Positions 40,028 through 51,674 of a stretch of DNA of 64,000 bases are shown piece by piece. The first letter of the stretch is position 1, and every line of letters starts with the position of its first letter. The position numbers were made by a program, and so were the translations under genes. The notes beneath the pieces were generated by a model that was not told the origin of the DNA, made no database searches, and saw only the letters and a list, made by a program, of their open reading frames with translations. The stretch comes from Coffea arabica (lineage: Eukaryota; Streptophyta; Magnoliopsida; Gentianales; Rubiaceae): contig NC_092329.1 of the NCBI RefSeq assembly GCF_036785885.1, positions 1,054,001 to 1,118,000 of the forward strand, written 5' to 3'.

Positions 40028-40591
40028 ATGTCGGCACTTGCAGTCACAGAAAGACTGCAGATGGAGATGGTGCCAGATACCGAAGCATTTATGAAGTTTG
40101 CATTCCACCAAGCAAAGCTTGCTTTAGATAGCCTTGAAGTTCCTGTTGGTTGTGTCATTGTGGATGAAGGGAATAATATTATTGCCTCTGGAAGAAATCG
40201 AACCACTGAGAGCCGAAATGCTATGAGGCATGCAGAGATGGAAGCTATTGATGTGCTTCTGGACCGGTGGCGAGAAACTGGACTTTCAAAGGCTCAAGTT
40301 GCTGAAAAGTTTTCAAACTGCACCCTTTACGTCACATGCGAGCCGTGCATTATGTGTGCTGCAGCCTTATCGATGCTTGGTATAAAACAAGTGTATTATG
40401 GCTGTGCAAATGATAAATTTGGAGGCTGTGGATCCATATTGTCACTGCATTCTGGAGATCCGTCGAGGAAGGGTTTCAAGTGCCAAGGAGGAATAATGAT
40501 ATCAGAGGCGGTCTCTCTTCTACGGGCTTTCTATGAGCAGGGAAATCCCAATGCTCCTAGGCCTCATAGACCACCGAGTCAGTTGGTTTAG
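40028..40591 (+). CDS. TAD2: tRNA-specific adenosine deaminase, TAD2 subunit
   Basis: Uninterrupted 187-residue frame. It has the zinc deaminase signature: HAEMEA (His68 and the proton-shuttling Glu70) and CEPCIMC (Cys107, Cys110). PVGCVIVD and [16 protein letters not shown] are typical of the TadA/Tad2 family. With TAD3 it converts adenosine 34 to inosine in tRNA anticodons in the nucleus or cytosol. An in-frame upstream ATG (39989) lies in what looks like the leader intron, so [10 protein letters not shown] is taken as the start. There are no coding introns. Confidence 0.95.
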   Translation: MSALAVTERLQMEMVPDTEAFMKFAFHQAKLALDSLEVPVGCVIVDEGNNIIASGRNRTTESRNAMRHAEMEAIDVLLDRWRETGLSKAQVAEKFSNCTLYVTCEPCIMCAAALSMLGIKQVYYGCANDKFGGCGSILSLHSGDPSRKGFKCQGGIMISEAVSLLRAFYEQGNPNAPRPHRPPSQLV

Positions 40592-41389
40592 GACTCTGAT
40601 TTAGGTCAATGAAAGTGACCGACCTTTGTTGCTCCTACAATGACACCTCTGTAATCATTCATTATTAAGAGATCTGTTAGTGAAACAAGTATTGCATCAG
40701 TATTAACAAATTTTTAATTGCCTTCTAAGTCTGTCTTTTGAAGTTTTCGTTCGACATTTGTATCCCTATCTTGTTCAAGGACGAACAAATAATAATACTT
40801 TGGCGGGGAAGGAATGATCAGATGTACAGGTCAGGTGCAGTGGAACTTGCAACTTAAAAAGATGCTAGAAGTAGAAAGTCGTATACTTGGGAGTTGAGCT
40901 CATTAACTTGGGTTTACATCTTGCTTCATTTCCTCCTTTAATCACCAAACCAGATATGGGAAGCATGAGCGGATTGCTTTATTGTTGGATGAGGTCTTCC
41001 TGACTTTATGGCTGATAATTTGCCTATTTGCAGTTTTGACTCCTAGGTTGTTGGCACATGATATTGTATGAGCAATTAATTGTACATTCTGCTGATTATA
41101 TGTTGGTTGAGAGGAAGATTTAGTTTGTGAAGTGCTCAATTAGCCTATCATTCCTATTAATATCTATATGTTTTTTGAATACTATGAGGATAAGCCAAGC
41201 CAAATCAGAGCTTTAGTAAAATGTAGGGAAAAAAAAAACAGAGATTTAATAGATTATCAAACGGTAGCGTGGGTGCTTTGTGCGCAATTCCATAATTGAG
41301 TGGTGTATTACGAAACGCATTTTTTCAACTAATTTTTTATATTTTCAGTTAACTTATCGAAACATACTCTCAGTTATATTTATAGAACG

Positions 41390-42701
41390 GATTGGAGCAC
41401 CGATGCCGTTGCTAATCTTGGATCGTCCATCCGAACCCTGGTACCCCCGACCTCTCCAGCCTACTCGTCGCCCTCAATTCGACATTTCCTCCTGTAAGTC
41501 ACCGTGAATGACCTAAGGCCTCCACATCGCCTGCTCTTGGTTCCGTTTTGTCCTGGCTCAAGTTTGCTTCTTAATTTTTTGTTCATCAAAATTAAAGCTT
41601 TTTATGTAAATTGAAATAGTCAGGGCTTTGCTACAGTTTCTTGCCTGTTGATTTCTTTAGCACATGGAGTCAGGGTTTAGCTTTCTTGCTTTTGTTGTGA
41701 ATTTGCCCTGAAATCTTGCCGAAACTTTCCTTTGAACATGCTGTGTGATACTGGCAGCTTATTTACGTTTGTCCTGTGGAGCTATTTTTATTTAATATTG
41801 CTGTTTTTAATTCCAAACAGCGAAAAATCGATACTTTTATCTGATTTACATGAGAATATGAATGGGTTTCTTAAAAATCGACTTCAAAGTGGATTTCCAA
41901 GAAATGGACTTCTTCTCCTTTTTTTCCCCTCCCCTCTTTGTTTTTCTGCTCCTTCTTTTGCGATTCACCCGACTCCCTCAGAGAGGCAGTCAATGTCACA
42001 CAGGGCCTTCGTTTTGGTACACCACAGATCCACCATAACTGATCCCAATAATTGAGTAATTATTGACACCATCTTTTCCGACAAATTTCCAACATATAAA
42101 TTTTGGAAAAGCTGGGATCTTTCATTGGACAGGAGTGTATGCTAAATTCATGGGCAAAGTACTATATGCCCCCTTAAGATTGTAGACACCATATTCATAC
42201 ATCGGTTGGCCATGAATTGGGACTAAAGAGGTTTTATAGGTGGAAAGGTTTCAGTTTGGACGCCAAAGTTGTATTGTGACCTGATTGTGTTGTTTACTGT
42301 TCTTGGAGGTAGTATTTACTACTCAACATGCTTGATTAAGGAGAGTCTATAGTCACGTTATCAAAACTAGGGAAAATTGTGCTAAAAGCCTTCAATATTT
42401 AAAACTAACTTTCTTCTCAATGCAGACCTTATTCTTGGAAAATAGTATTCTTAAAGATTTTTTTTTTCTTTTTTTGGTTGGTCTTTAAGGCTCTTGTTTA
42501 GTCTTTGTGATTGCTTGCTTCAGAAAGGGCTTTATCCCTTCTCTCTCTCTCTTTTTTTTTTATTTGATGCATGCTTTTTATGCAAAGTTGAAGATTCCTG
42601 AGGTACCTTTTTGTGTTGCAACATTTTTTGTAGCTGGATGATTACTGTTAGTTTCTGCATTGAAGGTACGGTTGTGTAAGTGAATCAAGACAATCAGTCA
42701 A
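41390..42701 (+). promoter_or_regulatory. 5' leader exon and intron of the small membrane-protein gene
   Basis: A GC-richer exon-like segment ending at 41493 (TCCTCCT|GTAAGT) is followed by a T-rich intron to about 42665 (TTGAAG) or 42680 (TGTAAG). The exon holds a short upstream frame starting MPLLILDRPSEPWYPRP, which closes soon after joining. It may be an upstream ORF that limits translation. Confidence 0.5.
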
Positions 42702-43999
42702 ATGGCCTTAACCAACTTCATACTCACTGTGGCGGGGGTCAGTGCTGTGATTCTGCTGCTTAGGAGTGACGTCAAGCAATCTGCCACCATCTTCAGACGC
42801 AATGTCCGACAGATACGCCATTGGCTTGAGGAAGAGTCTGCTTCTGCTGCAAAGTATGCCTTCCTTATTTATTCCTGATATTTGCTTGTACTCATTGGCC
42901 TTTTGTTTTAATACCCAACTCAACAAAAAATTTTACTTCTCTCATTTGAAATATCAATTTTTTTTAATCCATTTCTGACGCCAATGCTGTTGCTATTTAG
43001 CCTTTTTAGACCACATGCTTCCTAATTGAAAATCTGGATAACTAGTCATTCTTTTTCCCTTCTGTGGATTCGGTTTTGTCATAATATGAGGAAAATAGTT
43101 ATTTGGTTTTACTCTTTTGACGTTTCCACATTTTAACAGCTTAAACTTGGTTGTGGAAGAAGTTTAATTCAGCAGTGGAAGTGTTTGTTTCTTGAACTTA
43201 GACAACAAATATTTCATCCGAGTTGCATGTTCAATTATGCTCGAGTCAAAAGGCACGAAAAGTTCCAAAAAACTTTGCTGAAATGTCATCATGATTTGTT
43301 GTGTAGACCAAGTCGAACCTAATTTGGTCGCTAGTGGTAGCTAAATCATGATGATTTATTCTTGTTGGGCAGATTTCTTTTGCTGGGGCTATATAGTTTT
43401 TGGGCATTAAGTTTTGCTCGTAATATAGTATTTGGGCATTAAGTTTTGCTTGTAGTTAAGCATTTCAGATTAGCATGTGACTGCCTGATGTTTCCATGGA
43501 AGGAATGAAAGTTTTTTGTCAGATGCTCGTGTCATTAGCATTTCTTTTAAACCGAGAAACTATTCTATTGTTCTTGGATTACACTTGGAGACCTGAAGAA
43601 CACAGTTAAAGCACTTGCTTACTTATACATGTTAAAAAGAACAAAATGGTGATCGGAGGTTGGCCCAAATATTTTGGGTGAGATAGGAACTCCATGTGAG
43701 CAGGGGAACACAACACTTACTCGGCTGTGTCGCCCAAATAATTCTTACTTATTACGTGTTTAGTGGGAAGAGCAACTGAATTTGAACTGACGGTGATATC
43801 TGATGCAGCTGCATATGTCCTTGTTTGCTACATTGATATCTCTGGTATTCTTAAATTTGCGTTTTTGAAGGAGCCTGTTATCTCATTGTTATCATTAAGC
43901 AACCGTATAATGGCATGCTTGGTTCCATTTAGGGAGATGGAGAAGGCAAAGCCAAAGGAGATACCTGGGAAGGATACACCCAAGGAGGAAAAGCACTAA
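42702..43999 (+). CDS. Small conserved single-pass membrane protein, 72 residues, unknown function
   Basis: Two exons, 42702-42853 and 43933-43999, join at GCAAA|GGAGATGG to give 72 residues. An N-terminal hydrophobic segment (NFILTVAGVSAVILLL, about 5-20) is followed by a basic amphipathic part (VKQSATIFRRNVRQIRHWLEEE) and a Lys/Glu/Pro-rich tail ending KEEKH. I recall similar short proteins across plants, but none with an assigned role. The layout suggests a tail facing the cytosol or matrix; which membrane cannot be judged. Confidence 0.8.
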
Positions 44000-44961
44000 T
44001 TTGGTCCTTGAAGCCTGGTTTATGTAGGAAACTGTACATTTTTGCAACCTGTCTTTGGCATCTGGTCCGTCTTGTGTAAATCTGAGAGCGTGGAGAGAGT
44101 TTTTGGTCTTGATTAGATATATTTTGTTTTTCTGAAGCACGGACTTGGGATTCCATAATGCTTAACGTTTCTAGAAGTTAGGTTACCTTCTGGTGTTGGC
44201 TTCTATGCTTTTCGTGGAATGTTTTGCTTGAAACCCTTTGGGGGGGAAAAAGAAATAAAAAGTCTTAACAAGTTCAAAGGTGGAAGATTAAAACTGGAAA
44301 GTAAATCCTTTGCATGGGCAAATTTGCATCAATCATAGGAGTACTATACTATAGTAACTATACTGCACATCTTTGGTTTCTTTCCCTTTTTTGTAGTCTT
44401 TGTTGAGACGTGGGAAAGGAGAGCAACACAACCAAATTTAAATGGATCTTGCAGCTTTATATATTGAGATCGATATTAGGAAGATAATTGTAGTGTGTCA
44501 AATTTTCCTATTGAAAATGGAATTTACCTTGTGCTATTGAGCATGGTTCTGTAGATGGCATAGAATTAGTAGTGTTAGATTTTTTTTCACTGGCTAATGC
44601 TGATGGGATCTCGAGATAACATAATGGATCACAAATCTAAGCGAAATTTGGCTTGAAGGACACATTTTACCCATGCTTTAGTCACACCATCATGAAAATA
44701 AAGTTCTAGCCTTAATAAAGAAGAAACTTTAAAATGATTATTGTCAAAAGAAGCTTTTAAATGTTCAAAACCGACAAAATCCATGCAGAAGAGTAAAATA
44801 TTTCTTCTGTGAATAATTTAGAGGAAAGAATTTTTTTTTTCCTCACATTTGTTTTGTGCCTAATTTTTAAAACATGAGGGGAGCTCTTTGCAATTATTAA
44901 AAACCTTAGGGAGGTTTGTGAAATTATCCCTTTTATCTTTGGAAAAGGTTTAAGAAGTTCT

Positions 44962-45263
44962 CTGAAACGGTCTTATACACCAACAATCATAAATAATGCA
45001 CACATACACACTACCTAAGGGAAATTCACGGCCCAACTCAAAAGGCATGCTGACTTTCAGGTCACACCGAGGATCTTAAGTAGTACACACATCACTCACA
45101 ATCGATGTGAGATAGAGAGAAATGGGGAGGGGAAACACCAAGACTATTGCCCAAAGGCTCACCAACGACTTTTAATCACACTACATGATTTTCTTTATCC
45201 ACTAACAACCGTAAACAACGCGCGTACACACACACTACCTAAAGGCTGAAACGGTCTTATACA
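44962..45263 (-). mobile_element. TRIM/LTR-like segment bounded by an 18-bp direct repeat
   Basis: CTGAAACGGTCTTATACA occurs at 44962-44979 and 45246-45263. Between them, imperfect 40-bp direct repeats (CAACAATCATAAATAATGCA...CACACTACCTAA and CAACAACCGTAAACAACGCG...CACACTACCTAA) sit at the ends. On the minus strand the middle reads CTCACATCGATTGTGAGTGA and CCTTTTGAGTTGGGCC, which resembles the LTR text of small plant retrotransposons (TRIMs). Confidence 0.45.
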
Positions 45264-45599
45264 ATACTACTACTTTCGGTACATTAGCATTCAAAAAGAT
45301 AAGACTATAACTAGTGCCATCCACATCATAGAGGTAATTAAAGCTTGTGCATGTAAACAACAACAATCTTTTCTAAGGATAAGCATAAGAAGAGTAATGA
45401 TTCTATGACCCTTCAATTTGTTCAACTAGTTCTGGAGAATGTCGATAAATCCACACATCCATTTCCACCACTTGCTAAATCCATGACCTTTTTACAATGG
45501 GGAAAAAAAGGGAGGTTTTATAATTCACAATTCAATGCACAATAGATAGGGAAATGCTTGTATGTATATCTTAGCCATCTAACAAAGAGTCAAGTGCTT

Positions 45600-45755
45600 T
45601 ACATATATATATGTATATATCTGGCTGTGTGTGTGTATGTATGTATATGTGCGTGTACATATATGTATATATGTGTCCATATGTGTGACTGTGTGTCTGT
45701 ATATATATATATATACACACACATATATGTATGTGTGCATATACGTAGCACACAC
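45600..45755. repeat. Compound (TG/TA)n low-complexity tract
   Basis: Alternating TATATG, GTGTGT and ATATAT runs over about 150 bp. The open frames on both strands here are artefacts of this simple sequence. Confidence 0.9.
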
Positions 45756-46401
45756 ATTATTTCTATAGTAAAACAATAACTAACATTTAAGAATAAAAAT
45801 CTGTAGAATATCTTTCTTATTGAACAAAAGCTCATTGGCCACCTCATGCAAATTGGAGTGGAGATTTTTTTCGTGGCTAAAACTAGAAGTAATGAAAAAC
45901 TGCCGTCCTTTGGCTTGAAGTTCGTGTCGCAAATGTGCAAAATAGAAAGGAAATTAACTGTTAAACAATCATGCACAAAATCCACGTACGTAACTCGATC
46001 ATCTTTGACTCAGAAAATTTGGTCGTTGAAATAAAACGTTCTCTCTCTAACCATTCAACATAGCAGAGAGGCGCTTGAAATCATTAATGAGCGAATTTAT
46101 GAAACAGCATCCCATCCATTACTTGGTGATATAAATATGTTATTAATGAATGATTAATGCCGCTTAGCTTAGCTTACCCGGTGGTCCACCAGCTTCACTA
46201 AATCAATGGACAGCGTTACCCTGCTGCTGCCTATCCCTTTCCCTTTCTTCCTTCCTATGCATCAAAACTAATCATCATAACAGTAATAAAAGAGATCAAT
46301 ATTAATGAACAGCCTGTCAAAATTGAAAATCAAGAATAATAGCCTTTCAAAATTGAAACGTAGAAAGAACCCTTTATCATGGCGTAAGGAATTGATACAT
46401 A

Positions 46402-46730
46402 CTCCATCCGTCCCACTTTGATAGTCCTGTTTCTTTTTTCACACAGTTTGAGAAAAAGTAGTTAACTTTGTTGGAAAAGTAAATTTAGATTGCTATTTTC
46501 CTAAAATACCCTCACATTAAATAGAGTACAACTTTATGAGAACTTGAATTGATGGTAAAAAAAGAATCAACTCTCATTAAATGGGGTAGGTTTATAGCAA
46601 CAACAACTTGTATTAAATAAGGATATTTTAGGAAAATGAAAATACAACTACATTCTTCAATTGGAAAGTGGACTGCAATTTGGGACAGACAAAAAAGGAA
46701 AACAAGACTATCAAAGTGGGACGGAGGGAG
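46402..46730. mobile_element. Stowaway/Mariner-type MITE, intact, TA target
   Basis: Left end CTCCATCCGTCCCACTTTGATAG and right end CTATCAAAGTGGGACGGAGGGAG are inverted. TA flanks both sides (46400-46401 and 46731-46732). The length is 329 bp and the core is non-coding. The same family forms level two of the nest at 53091. Confidence 0.85.
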
Positions 46731-46739
46731 TACAATTTA

Positions 46740-47640
46740 TCATTATCTTACACGACAAGGACCCTTTACCATGGTGTATTCTTGCTTCACGCAAAGCACA
46801 ATTTGCACATGATGAGATGTTATGAATACGATTTCCCACCAAAACGTCACCCCTTTTTCTTTTTTCTTTATTTTTTGCGTCTCCGCACAGCTAGGGTTGA
46901 TTTCATCACAATTTCTTGTTGCAACTGGTTCCGCAGAGTCTGATAGTTATCGGCAGATTCTGTGATTGATCCTCGTGTATTACCTTACTGTGTATTATTG
47001 AGACAAAACTCTACGTGAGTTTAGGGAATTAGTTCAGGCAAAATATTGGAATACCTTTAAGAAAACAAAAACCATATTAGAGGTAACTTTTATTTTCTGC
47101 CTTTTCTATTTTTTTCTTTCTTTCTTTCTAATAAAAGGATCAATATATTGGTCAGTCAAAGAACGATCAAGAAGAGTAGAATTGTTAGTTGTTACATCAA
47201 TCATCCCTTTTTATTATTTTACATCACATGGTGGCTGTCCCTTTTAATTGTTTGTTTTGGTATAGAATTATTATTATTATTATGTCTTACCTCCGATTGG
47301 TCTAATCTTTTTTTTCCAATACAAATGTTTTTAAACCATATACATATACATCCACTTTATCTCTTGACCCGTATTATGTATCGCTTTTTTTTTTTTTCCC
47401 CCTACTATTATCCTGTTTCCAGCTATGTACTCCTATGTTTCCTGCTTGTTTCTTTAAAAAAATCTGACGTGGAAAATAGAAAAATGACATGGCACGAGTA
47501 GTCTGGAGAAACGCGTCCAAACGGCGCAAGTGAGTCGCGGGCGGGAACGTGCATGGATGCAGCCCAGTCATGGCGTGCCACGTCGGACTCTCCCCCCACC
47601 CCCCTGCCTATTTACAGTTAGTTACCCAAGCCGCCCCCAT
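46740..47640. other. Gene-free spacer upstream of the plastid-type gene
   Basis: T-rich sequence with no recognisable gene. Near 47460-47590 are GACGTGG, CACGCGTCC, GCCACGTCGG and GCGGGCGGG, ACGT-containing or GC-rich motifs that often occur in plant promoters. Confidence 0.45.
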
Positions 47641-47650
47641 AAATATATAA
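47641..47650 (+). promoter_or_regulatory. TATA box of the plastid-type gene
   Basis: AAATATATAA within CCCCATAAATATATAACC, about 170 bases before the start codon, followed by CT-rich leader sequence. Confidence 0.55.
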
Positions 47651-47817
47651 CCACAGAACCTGGATCCTAAGAAACAACGGAGACAGAGGAATCCTTGCCA
47701 TTCTCTTCTTCTTCTTTCTCCCTGTCTCTGTTCAATTCATTCTCGGGTTATTTCTATTGTCAGGAATTTATTCTTGATCAACTATACACGCTCATTTATT
47801 TATACATACATATCAGC

Positions 47818-49212
47818 ATGGCATCCATGCCTTTGCGGGCTAAATCTGTACATAATTTAGAAGATTTACGAAGCTGTTGCTTCGGTAATACTCAATCTTT
47901 GATGCCTAACAAGGGTTTTGTGAGTTTTTATAGCCGGAGCAGGAATCATCAAAACCAGATTTGCCAAGCACCCCGGCTTAGTATTAGTTCTGCTGCTGCC
48001 TCTGCCTCTGCCTCGGTTGTAAATGATAATACTAACGATTATAGTTGCAGCAGCAGTACTCATTTATCTGTATTTAATCCTCATTCAGCTTCAATTTATA
48101 ACAATGCTTGTATTTCTTCCAAAAATAAGAAAAGGGTGTTTGATAAGGAGGAAAGTGATTTTTCTGGGAATCTTGATCGCTGGGTTAAAGAATCCGTTGT
48201 CGAGGTAAATTTTCCTCAATCTCTGTCGTTTTTTTTTTACACTTTTTTCCATTAATTTTTGGATCCGTGTTCTTTTTCTTCTTTTTTACTTCTTGTTTTT
48301 TTTTTTCCCTAATGTGTGTTGGAAATTTTCAACGTTTGCATTTTTTTTAGGTAGATGATAGTTACGTTATTACGCGTATATGCGGCGACCATGTCCCGTT
48401 GTACTTAGTCTACAAATAACTCTCTGTGATAATTGATGTTGGACTGTGGTTATTGAGACAAGTACTTAAATTAGTCCATGTCTTGTAAGAGTGAAACTGG
48501 CCTTAATTTTCTCTGGATCCTTTTGCCAAAACTGGGTTCGTAATGGATGATGGCCTTGATCTTCAACCATCAGTCATATTTAATAGCCTTTAGCACATAT
48601 TAGGGATTCCTTTTGTTTGATGTATTCAACAGTTTTGCTGTTGAATTGTATCATCCATCATTCTTTGTCAACTTTCCTGGAAGTTTGAAAGCTTGCCTTT
48701 TTTCACTAAAGATTTTGAAGATTTGTCTTGGTATTGTTTGTTCATGGCCCGGTTGTTATTTTGTTCAGATATTGAATAACCTCGATGAAGCACCTTTTCT
48801 TGTGCACATCTACTCTGATGGCGAAGAGGCATCTGTATCCATGAGCAACACCAGATTAGTAAAAGAGAAGGCAGATGCACAGAGCTGGCCCCGTATCAAA
48901 GGAAGATGGGGTGGAGGTAGCCCCTCTCCTAGTGGCATTATCTTGGTCGAAGAAATGAGCACTGAAGATGCTCTTAGCTCTGATGGTGAAAACCTTGGAA
49001 GTTTGGGAATGGATTATGATTCGCGTTCTTCTTCAACCAAAGTATGGGGTATACTGATTCAAGGCAAAGGTTCAACTTGCCCTGCTTGTTACATCCTGAA
49101 AACTTGCCGAGTGAGGTCTATTGCAGGGTTCTGCACTCACTTTTGTTTAGTGAGAGTGAAGTGCTTCTTTGAAAGTGTAGATATACAGCTCAAGAAATTG
49201 TGGCTGGTGTAA
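47818..49212 (+). CDS. Conserved plant protein, probably plastid-targeted, Cys-rich C-terminal domain
   Basis: Two exons, 47818-48204 and 48769-49212, give 276 residues. The first ~110 residues are Ser/Ala/Asn-rich with few acidic residues, as expected for a chloroplast transit peptide. The conserved part starts near LDRWVKESVVEILNNLDEAP and includes FLVHIYSD, WPRIKGRWGG, IILVEE, VWGILIQGKG, CPACYILKTCRV and GFCTHFCLVRVKCF. I recall this as a plant family without a known function (a DUF7804-type domain, from memory). The cysteines could bind metal. The last ten codons and the stop lie inside a 67-bp tandem duplication. Confidence 0.85.
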
Positions 49213-49314
49213 ACATCTTATTCTTAATATTCTATTTATTGAATGAAATATACAGCTCAAGAAATTGTGGCTGGTGTAAACATCTTATTTTTAACGTTCA
49301 ATTTGATTGAATCA
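49181..49314 (+). repeat. 67-bp tandem duplication across a stop codon
   Basis: Copy 1 (49181-49247) holds the last codons and TAA of the plastid-type gene. Copy 2 (49248-49314) repeats ATATACAGCTCAAGAAATTG and TGGCTGGTGTAAACATCTTA in the 3' untranslated region. The copies diverge only towards their ends. Confidence 0.92.
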
Positions 49315-49824
49315 AATCTAACAAACCCTATGAGAGGCCATTCAAAAGAATGACTATTTATTACAGCAACTTCATTCTCAATGGTTGGTTCATCAGTCTA
49401 TTGCCTTTAGACACAAATTTTCATATTCATTACCATTTCACTCACTAGTCATGAACCAACTCCTCCTGTATAAATTGATCTGATCAGCCTGCTGCATCTT
49501 GAAAGTGGTATGGTAGGGTTGTCGTCTTTTGATCACCTTTCAGAAATTAGAACAGGAGATAATAATGGTCCGCAACAAATCAAGCAGACATGCTTTCTTT
49601 CAATGAAGTCTATTATTGCTTTTAATAACTTTATTCCACCTCTAAATAAATTGCTGAGCTTACGTCAATCATTAACTATGAAAAGCATAAATAAATCTTT
49701 GTAGAACAAGCACTTATTGGAATGCCAGTCTTCCAGCTAGACCTGGCCATGGCATTATTTCAGAAAGGTTTAAACAGAAAAAAAAAAAAAAAGAGAGGCC
49801 TGCATAGTGACAGGATGTTAAAAT

Positions 49825-51270
49825 TTATTTACAGGCGGGTAACGGAGAGCCACACAAACAATCATTCCCAGAGAATGCGCTGGCTGGAAACCTGGTCTTG
49901 GGGAGCTGACCGCACAAGTGATTATGGCTAACGTTCAGTTTTTGAAGCCCTGCAACTGCATTAGGCACCTTCCCACTTATCAAATTCCGCGATAAATCCA
50001 GGTCCTTCAAAGTCTTGGGAAGTTTCAAGGTCTCCAGTTTAAAGTTTAACTTGTTCCCCGAAGCGTAGAACCCCTTGAGATATTCCGTTCTGTTCAACAA
50101 TTTGAACGGACTCCCGGTAATTTGATTCTCAGAAAGATCGATGTAATCGTAGAAGTACGTTTGTGCGGGATTCCAGTCGTCCAATTTCAGATTGATCCCA
50201 CATTTTGCCAGCTTCAGAGAATAGATAATTGGGGAAGAAGTCACCCAGGCTGGGATGTTGACCAGATGGAACTGGTTATGGGACAAGTCTAAGGATTCAA
50301 TGCCTTTAACCTGCATTGCTGGAAATGGATCCACTAGGTAATTATGGCAGAGGTCAAGGTTAAATATCTTAGTAAGATTTGAGAAAGTTTTCGGGACAAG
50401 TCCTGAAAATTGGTTCCAAGACAGGTCTAAAGTGTCCAGGGCCCGAAACTTTCCAAGGAAATCTGGGATTTGTCCTGAGAGAGAATTGTGGCCGAGCTCG
50501 AGGTACCTGAGATTTGGTGCCAGAGATAAAATGCTTGTTGGGATGTTTCCGGTTAGTTTATTGTTTGCCAGGTTTAGATTATAGAGGGTGGGGAACGATG
50601 CAAAAATATCCGGTATGGTGCCGGTGAGTTGGTTCCCATCCAGGGTCAAAGAAGTTAAGTTTTTGAGGTTCTGGATTCCCAGGGGTATGGTGCCCGTGAG
50701 AAGGTTGCCGCCGAGTCTGAGCTGAGATAGCTGAGTGAGCTGGGAGATTGAAGTGGGAATGTGGCCTGAGAACCGGTTTCCTTGAAGACTGAATGCTTGG
50801 AGTTTGGCCAGACTACCAACGTTTTCAGGTATCGGACCCGACAATCTATTGTTTTCAATGTAAATAAAGATGAGCCTGGGGAGGCTGAAGAGGAAATTTG
50901 GAAAAGGACCGGATAATTTTCGGAGGTTTAAGAAGTAAACGCCGTCCAAGAACTGAAGTTTTGAAAGAGATGGTGAGATAGTACCGGATAAAACCTGGGT
51001 GGAGTTCTGAGGCTGTCCGGAGAGGTCGAGGGCCGTGACCCGGGTGCCTTGTAGGCATGTTATGCCGTTCCAGGAGCAGCAGTCTGTTCCGGGCTTCCAA
51101 GACTGAAGCATGCCGGAAGGGTCAGCTGTGATGCCGGACTTGAATGCGAGTAAGCCGGCTTCATCGTCTGGGTGGCATTTTGCTGCTTCGGCTGTGAGGT
51201 AGCGGAGATTGAGAAGAGTGAAGAGGAGGAGGAAAGCACAAAGGAGATGGGAGAAGAAGAGAGATTGCAT
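49825..51270 (-). CDS. Secreted leucine-rich-repeat protein, PGIP/DRT100-like
   Basis: Intronless frame of 481 residues. A signal peptide (about 1-29, FFSHLLCAFLLLFTLLNL) is followed by the LRR N-terminal cap (CHPDDEAGLLAFKSGITADP, DCCSWNGITC), about ten plant-type repeats of the LxGxIP kind (for example LSGTISPSLSKLQ, LTGTIPLGIQNLKNL, LSGQIPDFLGKF), and the C-terminal cap CLCGSPLPACK. There is no membrane segment or kinase, so it should be apoplastic. It resembles the Arabidopsis At1g33590-type LRR proteins closely along its whole length. These are related to polygalacturonase inhibitors and some respond to pathogens; whether this one inhibits an enzyme is unknown. It is tail-to-tail with the plastid-type gene, about 610 bp apart. 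Confidence 0.95.
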   Translation of the reverse strand: MQSLFFSHLLCAFLLLFTLLNLRYLTAEAAKCHPDDEAGLLAFKSGITADPSGMLQSWKPGTDCCSWNGITCLQGTRVTALDLSGQPQNSTQVLSGTISPSLSKLQFLDGVYFLNLRKLSGPFPNFLFSLPRLIFIYIENNRLSGPIPENVGSLAKLQAFSLQGNRFSGHIPTSISQLTQLSQLRLGGNLLTGTIPLGIQNLKNLTSLTLDGNQLTGTIPDIFASFPTLYNLNLANNKLTGNIPTSILSLAPNLRYLELGHNSLSGQIPDFLGKFRALDTLDLSWNQFSGLVPKTFSNLTKIFNLDLCHNYLVDPFPAMQVKGIESLDLSHNQFHLVNIPAWVTSSPIIYSLKLAKCGINLKLDDWNPAQTYFYDYIDLSENQITGSPFKLLNRTEYLKGFYASGNKLNFKLETLKLPKTLKDLDLSRNLISGKVPNAVAGLQKLNVSHNHLCGQLPKTRFPASAFSGNDCLCGSPLPACK

Positions 51271-51388
51271 TGTATCTGGATATTGTGCTGCTCTGCTCTA
51301 TTCTACTGTGTAAGAGACGGACACTAGTAAGATTATGAAGATTGATATGCCAGTTGCCAGCCCCAATCAATCGTACATTCATGTGTGT

Positions 51389-51408
51389 ATATATATATAT
51401 ATATATCA
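51389..51408 (-). promoter_or_regulatory. TATA-rich tract upstream of the LRR gene
   Basis: A (TA)n tract about 120 bases before the LRR start codon on the minus strand. It could act as its TATA box, but simple repeats make this uncertain. Confidence 0.35.
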
Positions 51409-51674
51409 GTAGTCAGCTCCAAGGTCAAGTATGGGATTTTAAAAAATTTATTATGTACTTCCTATTTTAAGTAAGTTTTTTCAAGTGTCATTGTTGTGAT
51501 TTTGTGAATGGTCGGTCAAGGGAGGGAAAACTTTGATGATGAGTGGAGCTGCAAGTCGGTAGGGTTGCTATTATGTTACCATTAAATGTTGGAACTTTAA
51601 TGTGAAGGGCCACACATCACCATGCCGGGAGGACTTTAGGATCCTATGTAGCACTCTCAAGATAGGATCAAGGA

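Noticed and set aside
45558-45985. Several overlapping open frames of 60-128 codons on both strands
   Set aside because: They follow from the (TG/TA)n tract; translations are Tyr/Ile/His/Thr simple sequence.
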